Virus record (IMG/VR): IMGVR_UViG_3300017763_000054
Span: 1 to 38,146 of that record
Strand: one strand, 5' to 3'
Origin: a virus
DNA: 38,146 nucleotides
Position numbers and translations under genes: made by a program. This document shows positions 6,853 to 14,835 of this stretch, in pieces (the stretch's first letter is position 1; each line of letters starts with the position of its first letter). The notes beneath the pieces are model-generated. The model was not told where the DNA came from. It was given only the letters and a program-made list of their open reading frames with translations, and did no database searches.

Positions 6853-7215
6853 ATGATATCATCAGAAAAACGATGCAAACTGCCAAGCAGTGGCGGTATG
6901 ACTAACTTTTCCACTGGAGCAGTTAGAGACGCGATGGAGGGCAAGGGTCTCCCATCTTTAATTCCAACTTGTGCGCTTAAATCAATAGCCAAAAGGTTTG
7001 AAGACGGAGCAACTAAATACGGAAGAGATAATTGGCTCAAGGGTATTCCAATCTCTAGATATTGCGATGCCGCGAACAGGCATTTGTGGGCATTGCGAGA
7101 CGGACATACTGATGAAGATCACTTCGGAGCAGTGCTCTGGAACATTGCTTGCTGGCAAAAAACCAAGGAAATGATTGACAACGGAACCCTTCCAGAAGAA
7201 CTTAACGATATATAA
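6853..7215 (+). CDS. dATP/dGTP diphosphohydrolase-like protein (DUF5664 type)
   Basis: The 120-residue protein matches the pattern of phage dATP/dGTP diphosphohydrolase N-terminal domain proteins: FSTGAVRDAMEGKG (19-32), ALKSIAKRFEDGATKYGRDNW (about 41-61), GIPISRYCDAANRHLW and the acidic EDHFGAVLWN (88-97). Glu and Asp side chains on these helices would bind the metal that hydrolyses purine dNTPs. The role is presumably to shape the nucleotide pool during replication. It is the first gene after the terminator at 6788-6829 and has an AT-rich leader without a Shine-Dalgarno. Confidence 0.75.
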   Translation: MISSEKRCKLPSSGGMTNFSTGAVRDAMEGKGLPSLIPTCALKSIAKRFEDGATKYGRDNWLKGIPISRYCDAANRHLWALRDGHTDEDHFGAVLWNIACWQKTKEMIDNGTLPEELNDI

Positions 7216-7219
7216 AATT

Positions 7220-7564
7220 ATGGATTACATCGATAGATATAAAAGAGCTAGAGTAAATGGATTTGCTAGTGATGAGGATAAGAAGTCTCAGAGAGATTTT
7301 CCTATATTCGCCAAAAGAGACGTAAAGTGGGCTAGGGACAATAACTTAATAAGAGCAATGAGTTTTGAGGAATTTATGGAAACTCAGTCCAAGCAGAGGT
7401 ATACGGAAATTACTGAAGAAATGAGAAAAGTAATTGTGTCCGATTTGGACATACCAGCTTGGATACTCGGTATGTATTATGACATACCCACTACTACTGT
7501 TCAAAATTTAAGATCCAAGTATAAGGCTAAAGCCAACAAGATTGAAGAGGGGGATTTATGCTAA
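7220..7564 (+). CDS. Helix-turn-helix protein upstream of the helicase
   Basis: The likely start is ATG 7220, five bases after the preceding stop, giving 114 residues; an earlier frame start at 7175 would overlap the diphosphohydrolase. Residues about 75-105 (IPAWILGMYYDIPTTTVQNL then RSKYKAKAN) look like a helix-turn-helix with a basic recognition helix. The N-terminal half is charged. The end overlaps the helicase start by seven bases, so it may be a helicase loader, an initiator accessory factor or a transcriptional regulator. Confidence 0.65.
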   Translation: MDYIDRYKRARVNGFASDEDKKSQRDFPIFAKRDVKWARDNNLIRAMSFEEFMETQSKQRYTEITEEMRKVIVSDLDIPAWILGMYYDIPTTTVQNLRSKYKAKANKIEEGDLC

Positions 7565-8907
7565 TGGACTTTCAAGACCATACAGTTAAAAACCAAGATT
7601 TCTACTGCGCTGAGGCGGAAATGAGTGTTATCGCTAGTGCTGTATCCGAGAGCGATGGTTACGTATTTGACGATTTATCTAGAATAATATCCGAAAGCGA
7701 TTTTTATAGTCAGACCAACAGAGAGATGTGGAGGGCAGTTGGTAGTCTGGTTAATAAAAAAACTTTAATCGATGAGGTTACCCTTAGCGATGAGCTTAGG
7801 TCGAGCAATAAATTGGATGCTGTGGGTGGGATGCCCCATATATTTAGAATAATGAGCAGTCCCCAGACTCCCCTGTCTGGTATTAATTCAGCGGAGATTG
7901 TAAAAAAGCACAGCCAGTCCAGAGATTTATCTAGGCACTATAGATATCAGATTGAATGCTTGGAGGAGAATCAATCACCTACGGATGTCGCAACCAAGAG
8001 CGAAGCCGAGATAAGAAAGATAATGGATGCCGTGGATACGTCAAAGGAAACACTTTCTCACGCGGCTGAGGAATTGCGGGCTAGATTAAATAGTATGCGC
8101 GACGGAACCTACGTTTCAAAAAAGGTTCCCACTGGGATAGATCACTTGGATGCAAAGTTAGATGAGGGCGGTATAGGTGCGGGCGAGGTCTGCGTTATCG
8201 CGGCTCCAACTTCCTGCGGGAAATCTCAATTGGCTTTGAACTTTGTTCTTAGATCATCTATAACCAACGACATACCTTCTGCGATATTTTCTTTTGAAAT
8301 GCCCGCCAATCAATTAACTAAAAGAATGGCTCAAACATCATCCGCTGTAAACTTATCTAAGGTTAGCGACGGGGTGGCTACGGAGGATGAGACGGATAGG
8401 GTGAATGAAGCCATTACTAAAATAGCGGATGCGCCCATATATACTGAGCACACTGTAAGAAACATTGACGATTTAAGATCCAAGGCTAGGCGACTAAAGC
8501 GTAGGCATGGTGTAAAAATTATTGTCGTAGATTATTTACAGCTCATACCATTCAATCCGAATCTCAGCAAACATGAGGGGATATCTCAAGCCTCCCATGG
8601 GATTAAGCAGATGGCAATGGAGTTGGACGTTGTGGTAATTCTTCTCGCCCAGATAAATAGAACTGGAGCCATGCGTGACACTGGTCTAGTCTTATACGAC
8701 CTAAAGGACTCTGGGGACATAGAAAATGATGCGGATATAGTTGTTTTAATGTATCCCAGAGGTGGAGACGTAGATCATTGTAGGGACATTGACCCCAATG
8801 GCGTTCCTTATCTTGCAATGGATTACAATGTAGCAAAGAATCGAGAGGGGGAGAGGGATCTAAAGGGAACTTTTAAATTCGTTAACTCCATCGGAAGATT
8901 TCAATAA
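7558..8907 (+). CDS. DnaB-type replicative helicase
   Basis: The 449-residue protein has the two-part DnaB architecture. The N-terminal helical domain covers about residues 15-140, and the RecA-like domain follows. The Walker A motif is APTSCGKS (216-223), the FSFEMP motif follows near 244-249, Walker B is IIVVDYLQL (321-329), and LLAQINR is at 362-368. The arginine finger is in VAKNREGERD near 425-434. DnaB helicases unwind the duplex ahead of the replisome as hexamers. GAGGGGG precedes the ATG. No primase or polymerase gene is present in the window, so the partner enzymes are outside it or from the host. Confidence 0.92.
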   Translation: MLMDFQDHTVKNQDFYCAEAEMSVIASAVSESDGYVFDDLSRIISESDFYSQTNREMWRAVGSLVNKKTLIDEVTLSDELRSSNKLDAVGGMPHIFRIMSSPQTPLSGINSAEIVKKHSQSRDLSRHYRYQIECLEENQSPTDVATKSEAEIRKIMDAVDTSKETLSHAAEELRARLNSMRDGTYVSKKVPTGIDHLDAKLDEGGIGAGEVCVIAAPTSCGKSQLALNFVLRSSITNDIPSAIFSFEMPANQLTKRMAQTSSAVNLSKVSDGVATEDETDRVNEAITKIADAPIYTEHTVRNIDDLRSKARRLKRRHGVKIIVVDYLQLIPFNPNLSKHEGISQASHGIKQMAMELDVVVILLAQINRTGAMRDTGLVLYDLKDSGDIENDADIVVLMYPRGGDVDHCRDIDPNGVPYLAMDYNVAKNREGERDLKGTFKFVNSIGRFQ

Positions 8908-8930
8908 CAAGTTAATAAAAATAATATAAT

Positions 8931-9128
8931 ATGCCACAAAAAAACTCAGCACCGTTATTCAAACCAGATACCGAACAAGTCCTCGTGAGGGGATTAAACG
9001 CAATGACCAAAGCTTGCGATGCGCTATCAAAGCAAAACGAAACCCTTAATCACGACATCGAAAAGATGAAGCACAAGATATCTAGGTTGCAGGAAAAAAT
9101 CTTAGTTAATCAAGATACCAAAGAGTAA
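8931..9128 (+). CDS. Small coiled-coil protein
   Basis: The 65-residue protein is polar with a predicted coiled coil in its second half (ALSKQNETLNHDIEKMKHKI onward). It follows the helicase by 23 bases in the same direction, after an A/T-only leader. I do not recognise its family; an accessory role to the helicase is possible. Confidence 0.6.
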   Translation: MPQKNSAPLFKPDTEQVLVRGLNAMTKACDALSKQNETLNHDIEKMKHKISRLQEKILVNQDTKE

Positions 9129-9129
9129 C

Positions 9130-9169
9130 TTGACAAAATCCACGAATTTTAAACAATTCGTGTTATAAT
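9130..9169 (+). promoter_or_regulatory. Inverted repeat between TTGACA and TATAAT
   Basis: CACGAATT (9141-9148) and AATTCGTG (9155-9162) form a perfect 8-bp inverted repeat around TTAAAC. TTGACA lies at 9130-9135 and TATAAT at 9164-9169. The 28-base gap is too long for an ordinary sigma-70 promoter, so the elements probably do not work as one pair. The repeat is a good candidate protein-binding site controlling the HNH-like gene at 9178, whose ATG lies only eight bases after the TATAAT. Confidence 0.5.
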
Positions 9170-9177
9170 TCTACCCT

Positions 9178-9402
9178 ATGCCTAGGAACTACAGAAAAGA
9201 ATACGATAATTACCAGAGTAAACCAGAGCAACGGAAAAGAAATGATGCTCGAAAGAAGTCCAGACGAAAGATGGTTAAAGCCGTCGGAAAGTCCAAACTG
9301 AAGGGCAAAGATGTAGATCACAAAGACCGCAATCCTCGAAATACTTCTCGTAAAAATCTACGCATTCAATCAAAGAAAAAAAATCGTTCTAGGAATGGAT
9401 AA
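9178..9402 (+). CDS. Small HNH-like nuclease protein
   Basis: The 74-residue very basic protein ends in the pattern VDHKDRNPRNTSRKNLRIQS (46-65) followed by KKKNRSRNG. This resembles the C-terminal half of HNH/His-Me finger nucleases, with D47, H48, N55 and N60 as the motif residues. A complete HNH domain would need an additional upstream histidine, which is not obvious in this short protein, so activity is uncertain. Similar small proteins are frequent in marine phages. It may be a DNA-nicking or packaging-related factor. Confidence 0.7.
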   Translation: MPRNYRKEYDNYQSKPEQRKRNDARKKSRRKMVKAVGKSKLKGKDVDHKDRNPRNTSRKNLRIQSKKKNRSRNG

Positions 9403-9404
9403 TT

Positions 9405-9522
9405 TATCGGTAATCCAGTTGAGTAATTGCTGGAAGGTGAGGGTCATTCGTTACTTCTCCTTTATTAACTCCGATATCACTAAGTCCTTGCCCTCAATGA
9501 GTTGGGGGTAAGGCATTTTTTT
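9405..9522 (+). promoter_or_regulatory. Structured leader with terminator hairpin abutting a start codon
   Basis: A possible outer helix pairs TATCGG (9405-9410) with CCGATA (9471-9476), enclosing TCCAG (9414-9418) with CTGGA (9430-9434). Downstream, CCTTGCCCTC (9486-9495) pairs with GGGGGTAAGG (9504-9513), and seven T residues (9516-9522) run directly into the ATG at 9523. The terminator stem also contains the only plausible Shine-Dalgarno for that gene. This is the layout of an attenuator or riboswitch; no known aptamer was recognised. Confidence 0.5.
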
Positions 9523-10041
9523 ATGTATAGGAATGAATATGACCGCACTGGTAGAGCTAGTAAGCAGGGAGCCAATGCGGAAAATGTTTTTAAAAAATCC
9601 TTGGATTCATTTTTTGGTGCTAATATAAAATTTACCGATGTTGACAATGGTCAGTTCGATCACATCGACTTCCGATGCAAGTTTGGGATGACGGTGGATG
9701 TAAAGTCCATAAAAGATCCGAATACTTTATGGGTGGAGTTTAAAAATGTTAAGGGATATGATGGCTGGCTATACGGGGACGCAACTCATTTTGCTTTCGA
9801 GAGAGATAAATTCTTTATGGTTGTCAAAAAATTCGACCTGATAAGTTTAGTGGACGACTTGGTTGACAAGGATTGCATGGTTGATTCTCCAGATAAGTGT
9901 ATGTATAAGATGTACACTAGAAAGAAATATGGTCGCGATGACCTTCTTACGAAAATTCATCCCGAGGATTTATACAAAATACCGTATATGTTAGTCAAAA
10001 AGGAAATAAAATTAGATGTTGATTCTAATCTTTTCCTCTAA
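9523..10041 (+). CDS. Putative PD-(D/E)XK-like nuclease
   Basis: The 172-residue product starts at ATG 9523, immediately after a T tract; an upstream TTG in frame (9502) would read through the terminator stem. E20, D47 in QFDHIDF, DVK at 59-61 and VEFK at 71-74 are arranged like a restriction-endonuclease fold or archaeal-type resolvase active site (acid, then D..(D/E)xK). Possible jobs are resolving branched DNA or host DNA degradation. It overlaps the converging late gene by 17 bases at its 3' end, the meeting point of the two transcription directions. Confidence 0.6.
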   Translation: MYRNEYDRTGRASKQGANAENVFKKSLDSFFGANIKFTDVDNGQFDHIDFRCKFGMTVDVKSIKDPNTLWVEFKNVKGYDGWLYGDATHFAFERDKFFMVVKKFDLISLVDDLVDKDCMVDSPDKCMYKMYTRKKYGRDDLLTKIHPEDLYKIPYMLVKKEIKLDVDSNLFL

Positions 10042-13000
10042 GCCTAGATAGTTTTTCTTCTATCTGAACTCCCTTGCCTTCTCTCCAGTAATATAACTTT
10101 CCTACGATGGGCATATACTTCATGCTTCGCATTTCGTTTGCATCTATTCCGTCTTCAGATGCGCCCTTGGCAACATCCCTGTATATATCATCAAGAATAC
10201 TAAATTGAGGCGGCAATATACTGTCTCTAATTGCTGACCCCAAACCTTCTTTTCTTGCTTTTACTGTAGTATATTTGGTTATACCAAACATTCTGAGCAC
10301 ATGATTCCACCAGAAGTCTTCCTCGTCGATTTCTCGGTTAAACAATATAGCCTTCAGCACATCGGCAGAGCCATTCGCTAAAGCTCCAAAAGCTAATATT
10401 CTCATTAACTCTACACTGCCCTCAGCCACCTTTGACGGATTCCCAGTAGCAACACCCTCTGTTATTTTAGAAAAAGACCGCTCTCTTACAAAATTAAATT
10501 GTTTAATTGTATAGGATTTTAAGCTGTAGAGTATTCTTAGGTTCGGGTTATTTGAGTAGTTCTCGGGCATTTCTGTCAGGGAAATTGGTGCTACATCAGC
10601 CAGCTCGTTATACAAAGCCTCTATAACATAGTCACTCTTTACTCCCTTTTTAAGATCTGCGATTGTTTTATATGCGTCATTTCCCTGCGTTCGTTTTAAT
10701 CTGCTTAGGGTTTTTTCATACGCTCTGCTATTTTGATTGGATTTAGCACCCTTTTGCATTACTTTATATGCCGCGTTAATGTTTGTATTTTTAGCCAACC
10801 TATCTATTGCTGTTAGTCCAGTTAATTTAAAAACATTATCCACGGACTTACCTAGGAACCCCTGAGAGTCCTTGGTTTCCACTGTCACTAAGTCCTTTGC
10901 TATCCCTAAGTCCTCTACAGTCAGTGCTTTACTTCCAACTGCGGCTCTCAATGTAGGGATCAAACCATTTTGAACCATTGTAAAATAAAAGTCTCCCAAC
11001 TGTGTTAGGGTAGATCCAGTGTTCCCCATCGTGGCTAGATATCCAGCGTTCTTCAATCCCTTGACAAAGCCGTATTGATTTCCGTGCTGTCCGAATCTAG
11101 CGGCTACAGCCCCCTGAACGACATCTATTTGGTCTTGTCGCAATCTGCCCTGCTTGGCTAGATCATCCATCACTACCCCCAAGCGACCAGCTATTTGATC
11201 TTTTCCTTGAGTTTTTCCTGACTGAGCATCACCAATTAGTTTTTTTGTTTCAATGGTATTTACCATCCGACCGACATATTCTTCTAGTGCCTGCTCGGGA
11301 TCTGCGTAATACTGTAACTCACTTTGCTTGACCTCATCCTTTCTTCTTTCTTTTAAATTAGCTGGCTGAGAGATGCCTGAACGATACATTCTGGATCTAG
11401 CAAGTTTCTCATACATCTTTTGACGCTCTACGGCAGTCATTTTTTGACCAGTCATATTTTCATAGCGTCTAATTTCTTCGTCGATACCAGTAGTCTGACC
11501 AATGGACTTTTTAAATCCATCTAAATCCTGCATCAATCTAGGGAAGTAGTTGTCTATGTAATTCATATCCAGCCCAAGAGTCTCGTATTCGCTTTTTAAT
11601 TCTTCTAGAACTTTGCGAACTTCTACATACTGTTCAACCATACCATTGCGTTGTAGTACCCTTAAGCCCTCATCTGATAAACCCCTTATGCGCTCTTCGT
11701 CAGTGGCTCTACCCTTCTGATATCTTCGTAGGGACTTTGCTCCCTCCCTGAATTGCTCTGATGTTGCAGGGGTAAAGACTTCTTCTTGGGTAGCTAGGGG
11801 GTCTATAAATGAACTTGCTTGCCTGCTCTTGTATCCCACAGTCCCCCCAGTCCACTGAGAGTGATACTTAGTTGGCTTATCAAAAAACTGAACTGCGTTA
11901 TTTTCTTTTTCGAGTCTAAACTCCTCGACTTGTTCTGGACTGGCTTCAACACCCTCTTTATCAAAGAACGCTTGCTTTCTTGTATTCACAGCATTCTTTA
12001 CCATTTGATCTTTAAATTGAGCCTTCGCCTCATCCGTAAATAAATCATAGGCTTGAACTCTGACATCTGGTATTCCTATAAACTTTCCAATTACCCCATC
12101 CCTGTATGTTCCATGACCAGACTCCCCTATGCCTACTTCTCCAGTGGTTTGCATAACACCCATAATATCCAAGAACTGGAAATCATTGTCCTTGAGAAAT
12201 CCGTCACGTAGTTCGTTTGCATTTGGCATAATGGACTCAACGGCTCTAGTGTATTCTGTGTCCGCTGATAGCTCTGACTGTCCTTTAAATTCTTTTAAGA
12301 AATTGCCGAGCTGGGTATTCGATGATTCAGAAAAGAATTGGTCTGCTCCCTTGTCTCGTATTCTTGCAAGAGTGTTAAGGGACTTGTTACTTCTTCCCTC
12401 TGCTTCCGCCAGCTCAAGTATCTTGGTAAAGGCATTTTCTATACTGCCGTATTGCTTCTTGGCTCTGTCTGCCAATATACTGTGAAGTTGAGAATTATAA
12501 AGAAGCTGGGAATCTGGTTTTCCAGAAACCAAAAATACATAATCCGCGTCTCCCAGCATCTTACGCATGGATTCATTGGATGTTGAAGCCCACGCATATT
12601 TCTTTCTCTTCCCTCTTTTATCAAAGGGGAAACTTATTCCTCCATCTAAATCATAGGATTTGCCAGTGACCATATCTTTATATGTGCCACTTCCGAACTG
12701 ATCAGCCGCCCAAAAGGTAACCCTTGCGTCTTCCTTCTTGAGCTTGGAGACAAGACTAGCAAAATCAATTTTGTTTTCTTCGGTAATCCGAGAATATTTT
12801 TTGGATTTAGATGTAAATTTTAATTTCGGTAATGCTTGAAAGTCAGCTAGTTGGAACTTAGAAGCCTCTATGGGTTGGCTAAGAAATGCCTGTTCGCCAC
12901 TGGGATCCACCATTTGTTTTACAAAGGATGGGTTTACGTTGTTCGTCAGAACATCTGGGTTCCCAGAAAAACGAGAAAACGCGTTGAGCTGTTCTATAAC

Positions 13001-14833
13001 TTCGGCATCCGTCTCCGCCTGCTTAAATACTCCCCCCATTCCCAAGGCTTGCATTACTTGGTTTACCCAGATTTTAACTCTAGTCTGAGTGTTCAAGTCC
13101 AGTGTAGTGTATTGACGAGCTAGTTCACCTACGGTTTGGGCTAAAAATTCTTCGTTCTGTATGTTCTCGTCGTATTTGGATATAAAGCTCTTTAGTTGTG
13201 TGTTTAGAGATGACCCATCTACGGAGGCTCTGATGACGCTATCGAACATTCCCCTAGTCATGTCCTGCAATTCTATGTCAGTCTTTACGGACTGTCCTAG
13301 AACTGCATGAAAAAATTCGTGAGCAACTGTTGTTCCGTCCGCTTGCTCCGCGGAAATTGCTATGGTGTTCGCAATGGGATCATAGAAAGAGTTGCCTCCC
13401 TCAATTATTTCTATTTTTGTTTTTAATCCCCTTTGCTCTATGGCATTCCTTGCCTGCTCAATTTGATTATTTATGAGACCCGCATCGACATTTGTTGCAT
13501 TTAAAAGTTGTTCGCTTTGTGAAAAACCCGTCTCTGGCTGTATTTGTTGCCTCTTATTTAAATCCCTTTCAACACTGTTGGGCATTGATGTAGCAAACTG
13601 ATTTGCATTAGCCAGTGCCAACGAAAGTGCTTCGTAATCCTTTGGACTTGTTTTTTTTAATTTCTGTATGGATTGCTGAAAGTCCAATATCCTTCCCTTT
13701 AAATCCTTGGTCTTTATGCCAACATCCATTTCATATTTTCGGAACTCTCTTACTACCTCCTTACCAGCGCGACCCAGTCTACGACTAATGGGTGTAAGTG
13801 TTTTTGATACAAAGTTTCTAAATCCCGCTGGATCGGTAATTCGACCCTGCTGTCTAGTGTCAGCTTCGGGTATAGCGTTGGACTCCATTGCAACCTCAGT
13901 CAACTTACTACCGATTTCTGGATCGATTACGTCCTTTGCATTTATATCTCCATTGGCTACGCCAGCCCTCAACCTATCGGCTTGGGTAATTTTTTTCTGA
14001 ACGGTGTCCATAGTAGCGTTCACACCACCACCAACCAAGAATCCAATTAATGCGGATTCAGCCATACCCTGAGTTATGGGTCTGTCCTCATCATACTTTC
14101 TCACATATCCAGCGATTGAATTAATTAAACCCGACTGCGTTGCTTCCGTCAGTGCTTCTCCTGCGCCCGCGGTAGCATACTGAGTGATGCGCTCCATAAC
14201 TTTTCCAGCGGGAATGGGTCCACTTGCGAAGGGTCTAAGTATTAATCCAGCTCCAAGTCTTTCCGCTAAAGCAATGGGTATTGCTCCAACGGCTCCAGCC
14301 TTATTGGATTCCGACATCTGGTCATCACTTGCATCTTCAGAAGTGACTCCCTGAGTTGCCAGATAATCATCCCTAACTTGTTGACCAGCAGAGGATAAGA
14401 AAAATGCACCTACACCAGATTTCGCCAATAAGGATGGTTTCTTGGCAAGAATAGCCGCCCCTAAATATGGCAGGGTGCTACCCAATCCCGATGATAACTT
14501 ATATGCGAAGTCCGACTGCAACTCATCTGGAGTATCGCCCATGATTGCATCGTTTACATCTTCCCTAAACGCACCTATCTTGCGCGCTAAATCATAGTCC
14601 CCAGTGAACTCTCCTATAGCTGAAGCAAATCCCTCGCCCGCACCCAAAGTAATATCCACAGCGGTAGCTGGAACGGTTCTTAAGTAATCTCCAATAGTTA
14701 TATCATCGTCAGATGGATTAGATGCTTGTTTAATTACTGCATCGTATTCCTCTGGAGTCAGAACCCTAGCTTTGGGTACTTTAGTTTCTTCTACAACTTT
14801 ATTGTAGCTTTCTTCAGAAATAATCTGAGCCAT
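10025..14833 (-). CDS. Giant internal virion protein with HExxH metalloprotease-like motif
   Basis: This 1602-residue protein is encoded last in the late module, as expected for an ejected internal virion protein of a short-tailed phage. HEFFH at residues 505-509 within TTVAHEFFHAVLG, and a following EEFLAQTVGELA, resemble a zinc-protease site with a downstream glutamate ligand. The N-terminal region has glycine-rich amphipathic or hydrophobic stretches (for example LVGGGVNATMDT) that could insert in membranes. The C-terminal third resembles large polyvalent protein regions of phages. The likely role is to enter the cell with the DNA and modify the wall or host proteins. Domain names are inferred, not searched. 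Confidence 0.75.
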   Translation of the reverse strand: MAQIISEESYNKVVEETKVPKARVLTPEEYDAVIKQASNPSDDDITIGDYLRTVPATAVDITLGAGEGFASAIGEFTGDYDLARKIGAFREDVNDAIMGDTPDELQSDFAYKLSSGLGSTLPYLGAAILAKKPSLLAKSGVGAFFLSSAGQQVRDDYLATQGVTSEDASDDQMSESNKAGAVGAIPIALAERLGAGLILRPFASGPIPAGKVMERITQYATAGAGEALTEATQSGLINSIAGYVRKYDEDRPITQGMAESALIGFLVGGGVNATMDTVQKKITQADRLRAGVANGDINAKDVIDPEIGSKLTEVAMESNAIPEADTRQQGRITDPAGFRNFVSKTLTPISRRLGRAGKEVVREFRKYEMDVGIKTKDLKGRILDFQQSIQKLKKTSPKDYEALSLALANANQFATSMPNSVERDLNKRQQIQPETGFSQSEQLLNATNVDAGLINNQIEQARNAIEQRGLKTKIEIIEGGNSFYDPIANTIAISAEQADGTTVAHEFFHAVLGQSVKTDIELQDMTRGMFDSVIRASVDGSSLNTQLKSFISKYDENIQNEEFLAQTVGELARQYTTLDLNTQTRVKIWVNQVMQALGMGGVFKQAETDAEVIEQLNAFSRFSGNPDVLTNNVNPSFVKQMVDPSGEQAFLSQPIEASKFQLADFQALPKLKFTSKSKKYSRITEENKIDFASLVSKLKKEDARVTFWAADQFGSGTYKDMVTGKSYDLDGGISFPFDKRGKRKKYAWASTSNESMRKMLGDADYVFLVSGKPDSQLLYNSQLHSILADRAKKQYGSIENAFTKILELAEAEGRSNKSLNTLARIRDKGADQFFSESSNTQLGNFLKEFKGQSELSADTEYTRAVESIMPNANELRDGFLKDNDFQFLDIMGVMQTTGEVGIGESGHGTYRDGVIGKFIGIPDVRVQAYDLFTDEAKAQFKDQMVKNAVNTRKQAFFDKEGVEASPEQVEEFRLEKENNAVQFFDKPTKYHSQWTGGTVGYKSRQASSFIDPLATQEEVFTPATSEQFREGAKSLRRYQKGRATDEERIRGLSDEGLRVLQRNGMVEQYVEVRKVLEELKSEYETLGLDMNYIDNYFPRLMQDLDGFKKSIGQTTGIDEEIRRYENMTGQKMTAVERQKMYEKLARSRMYRSGISQPANLKERRKDEVKQSELQYYADPEQALEEYVGRMVNTIETKKLIGDAQSGKTQGKDQIAGRLGVVMDDLAKQGRLRQDQIDVVQGAVAARFGQHGNQYGFVKGLKNAGYLATMGNTGSTLTQLGDFYFTMVQNGLIPTLRAAVGSKALTVEDLGIAKDLVTVETKDSQGFLGKSVDNVFKLTGLTAIDRLAKNTNINAAYKVMQKGAKSNQNSRAYEKTLSRLKRTQGNDAYKTIADLKKGVKSDYVIEALYNELADVAPISLTEMPENYSNNPNLRILYSLKSYTIKQFNFVRERSFSKITEGVATGNPSKVAEGSVELMRILAFGALANGSADVLKAILFNREIDEEDFWWNHVLRMFGITKYTTVKARKEGLGSAIRDSILPPQFSILDDIYRDVAKGASEDGIDANEMRSMKYMPIVGKLYYWREGKGVQIEEKLSRLRGKD

Positions 14834-14835
14834 AG

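Noticed and set aside
7175-7219. Start at 7175 for the helix-turn-helix gene
   Set aside because: It overlaps the diphosphohydrolase by 41 bases, and ATG 7220 follows directly after that stop.
9130-9169. TTGACA and TATAAT as a standard sigma-70 promoter
   Set aside because: The spacing is 28 bases, well outside the usual 16-18.
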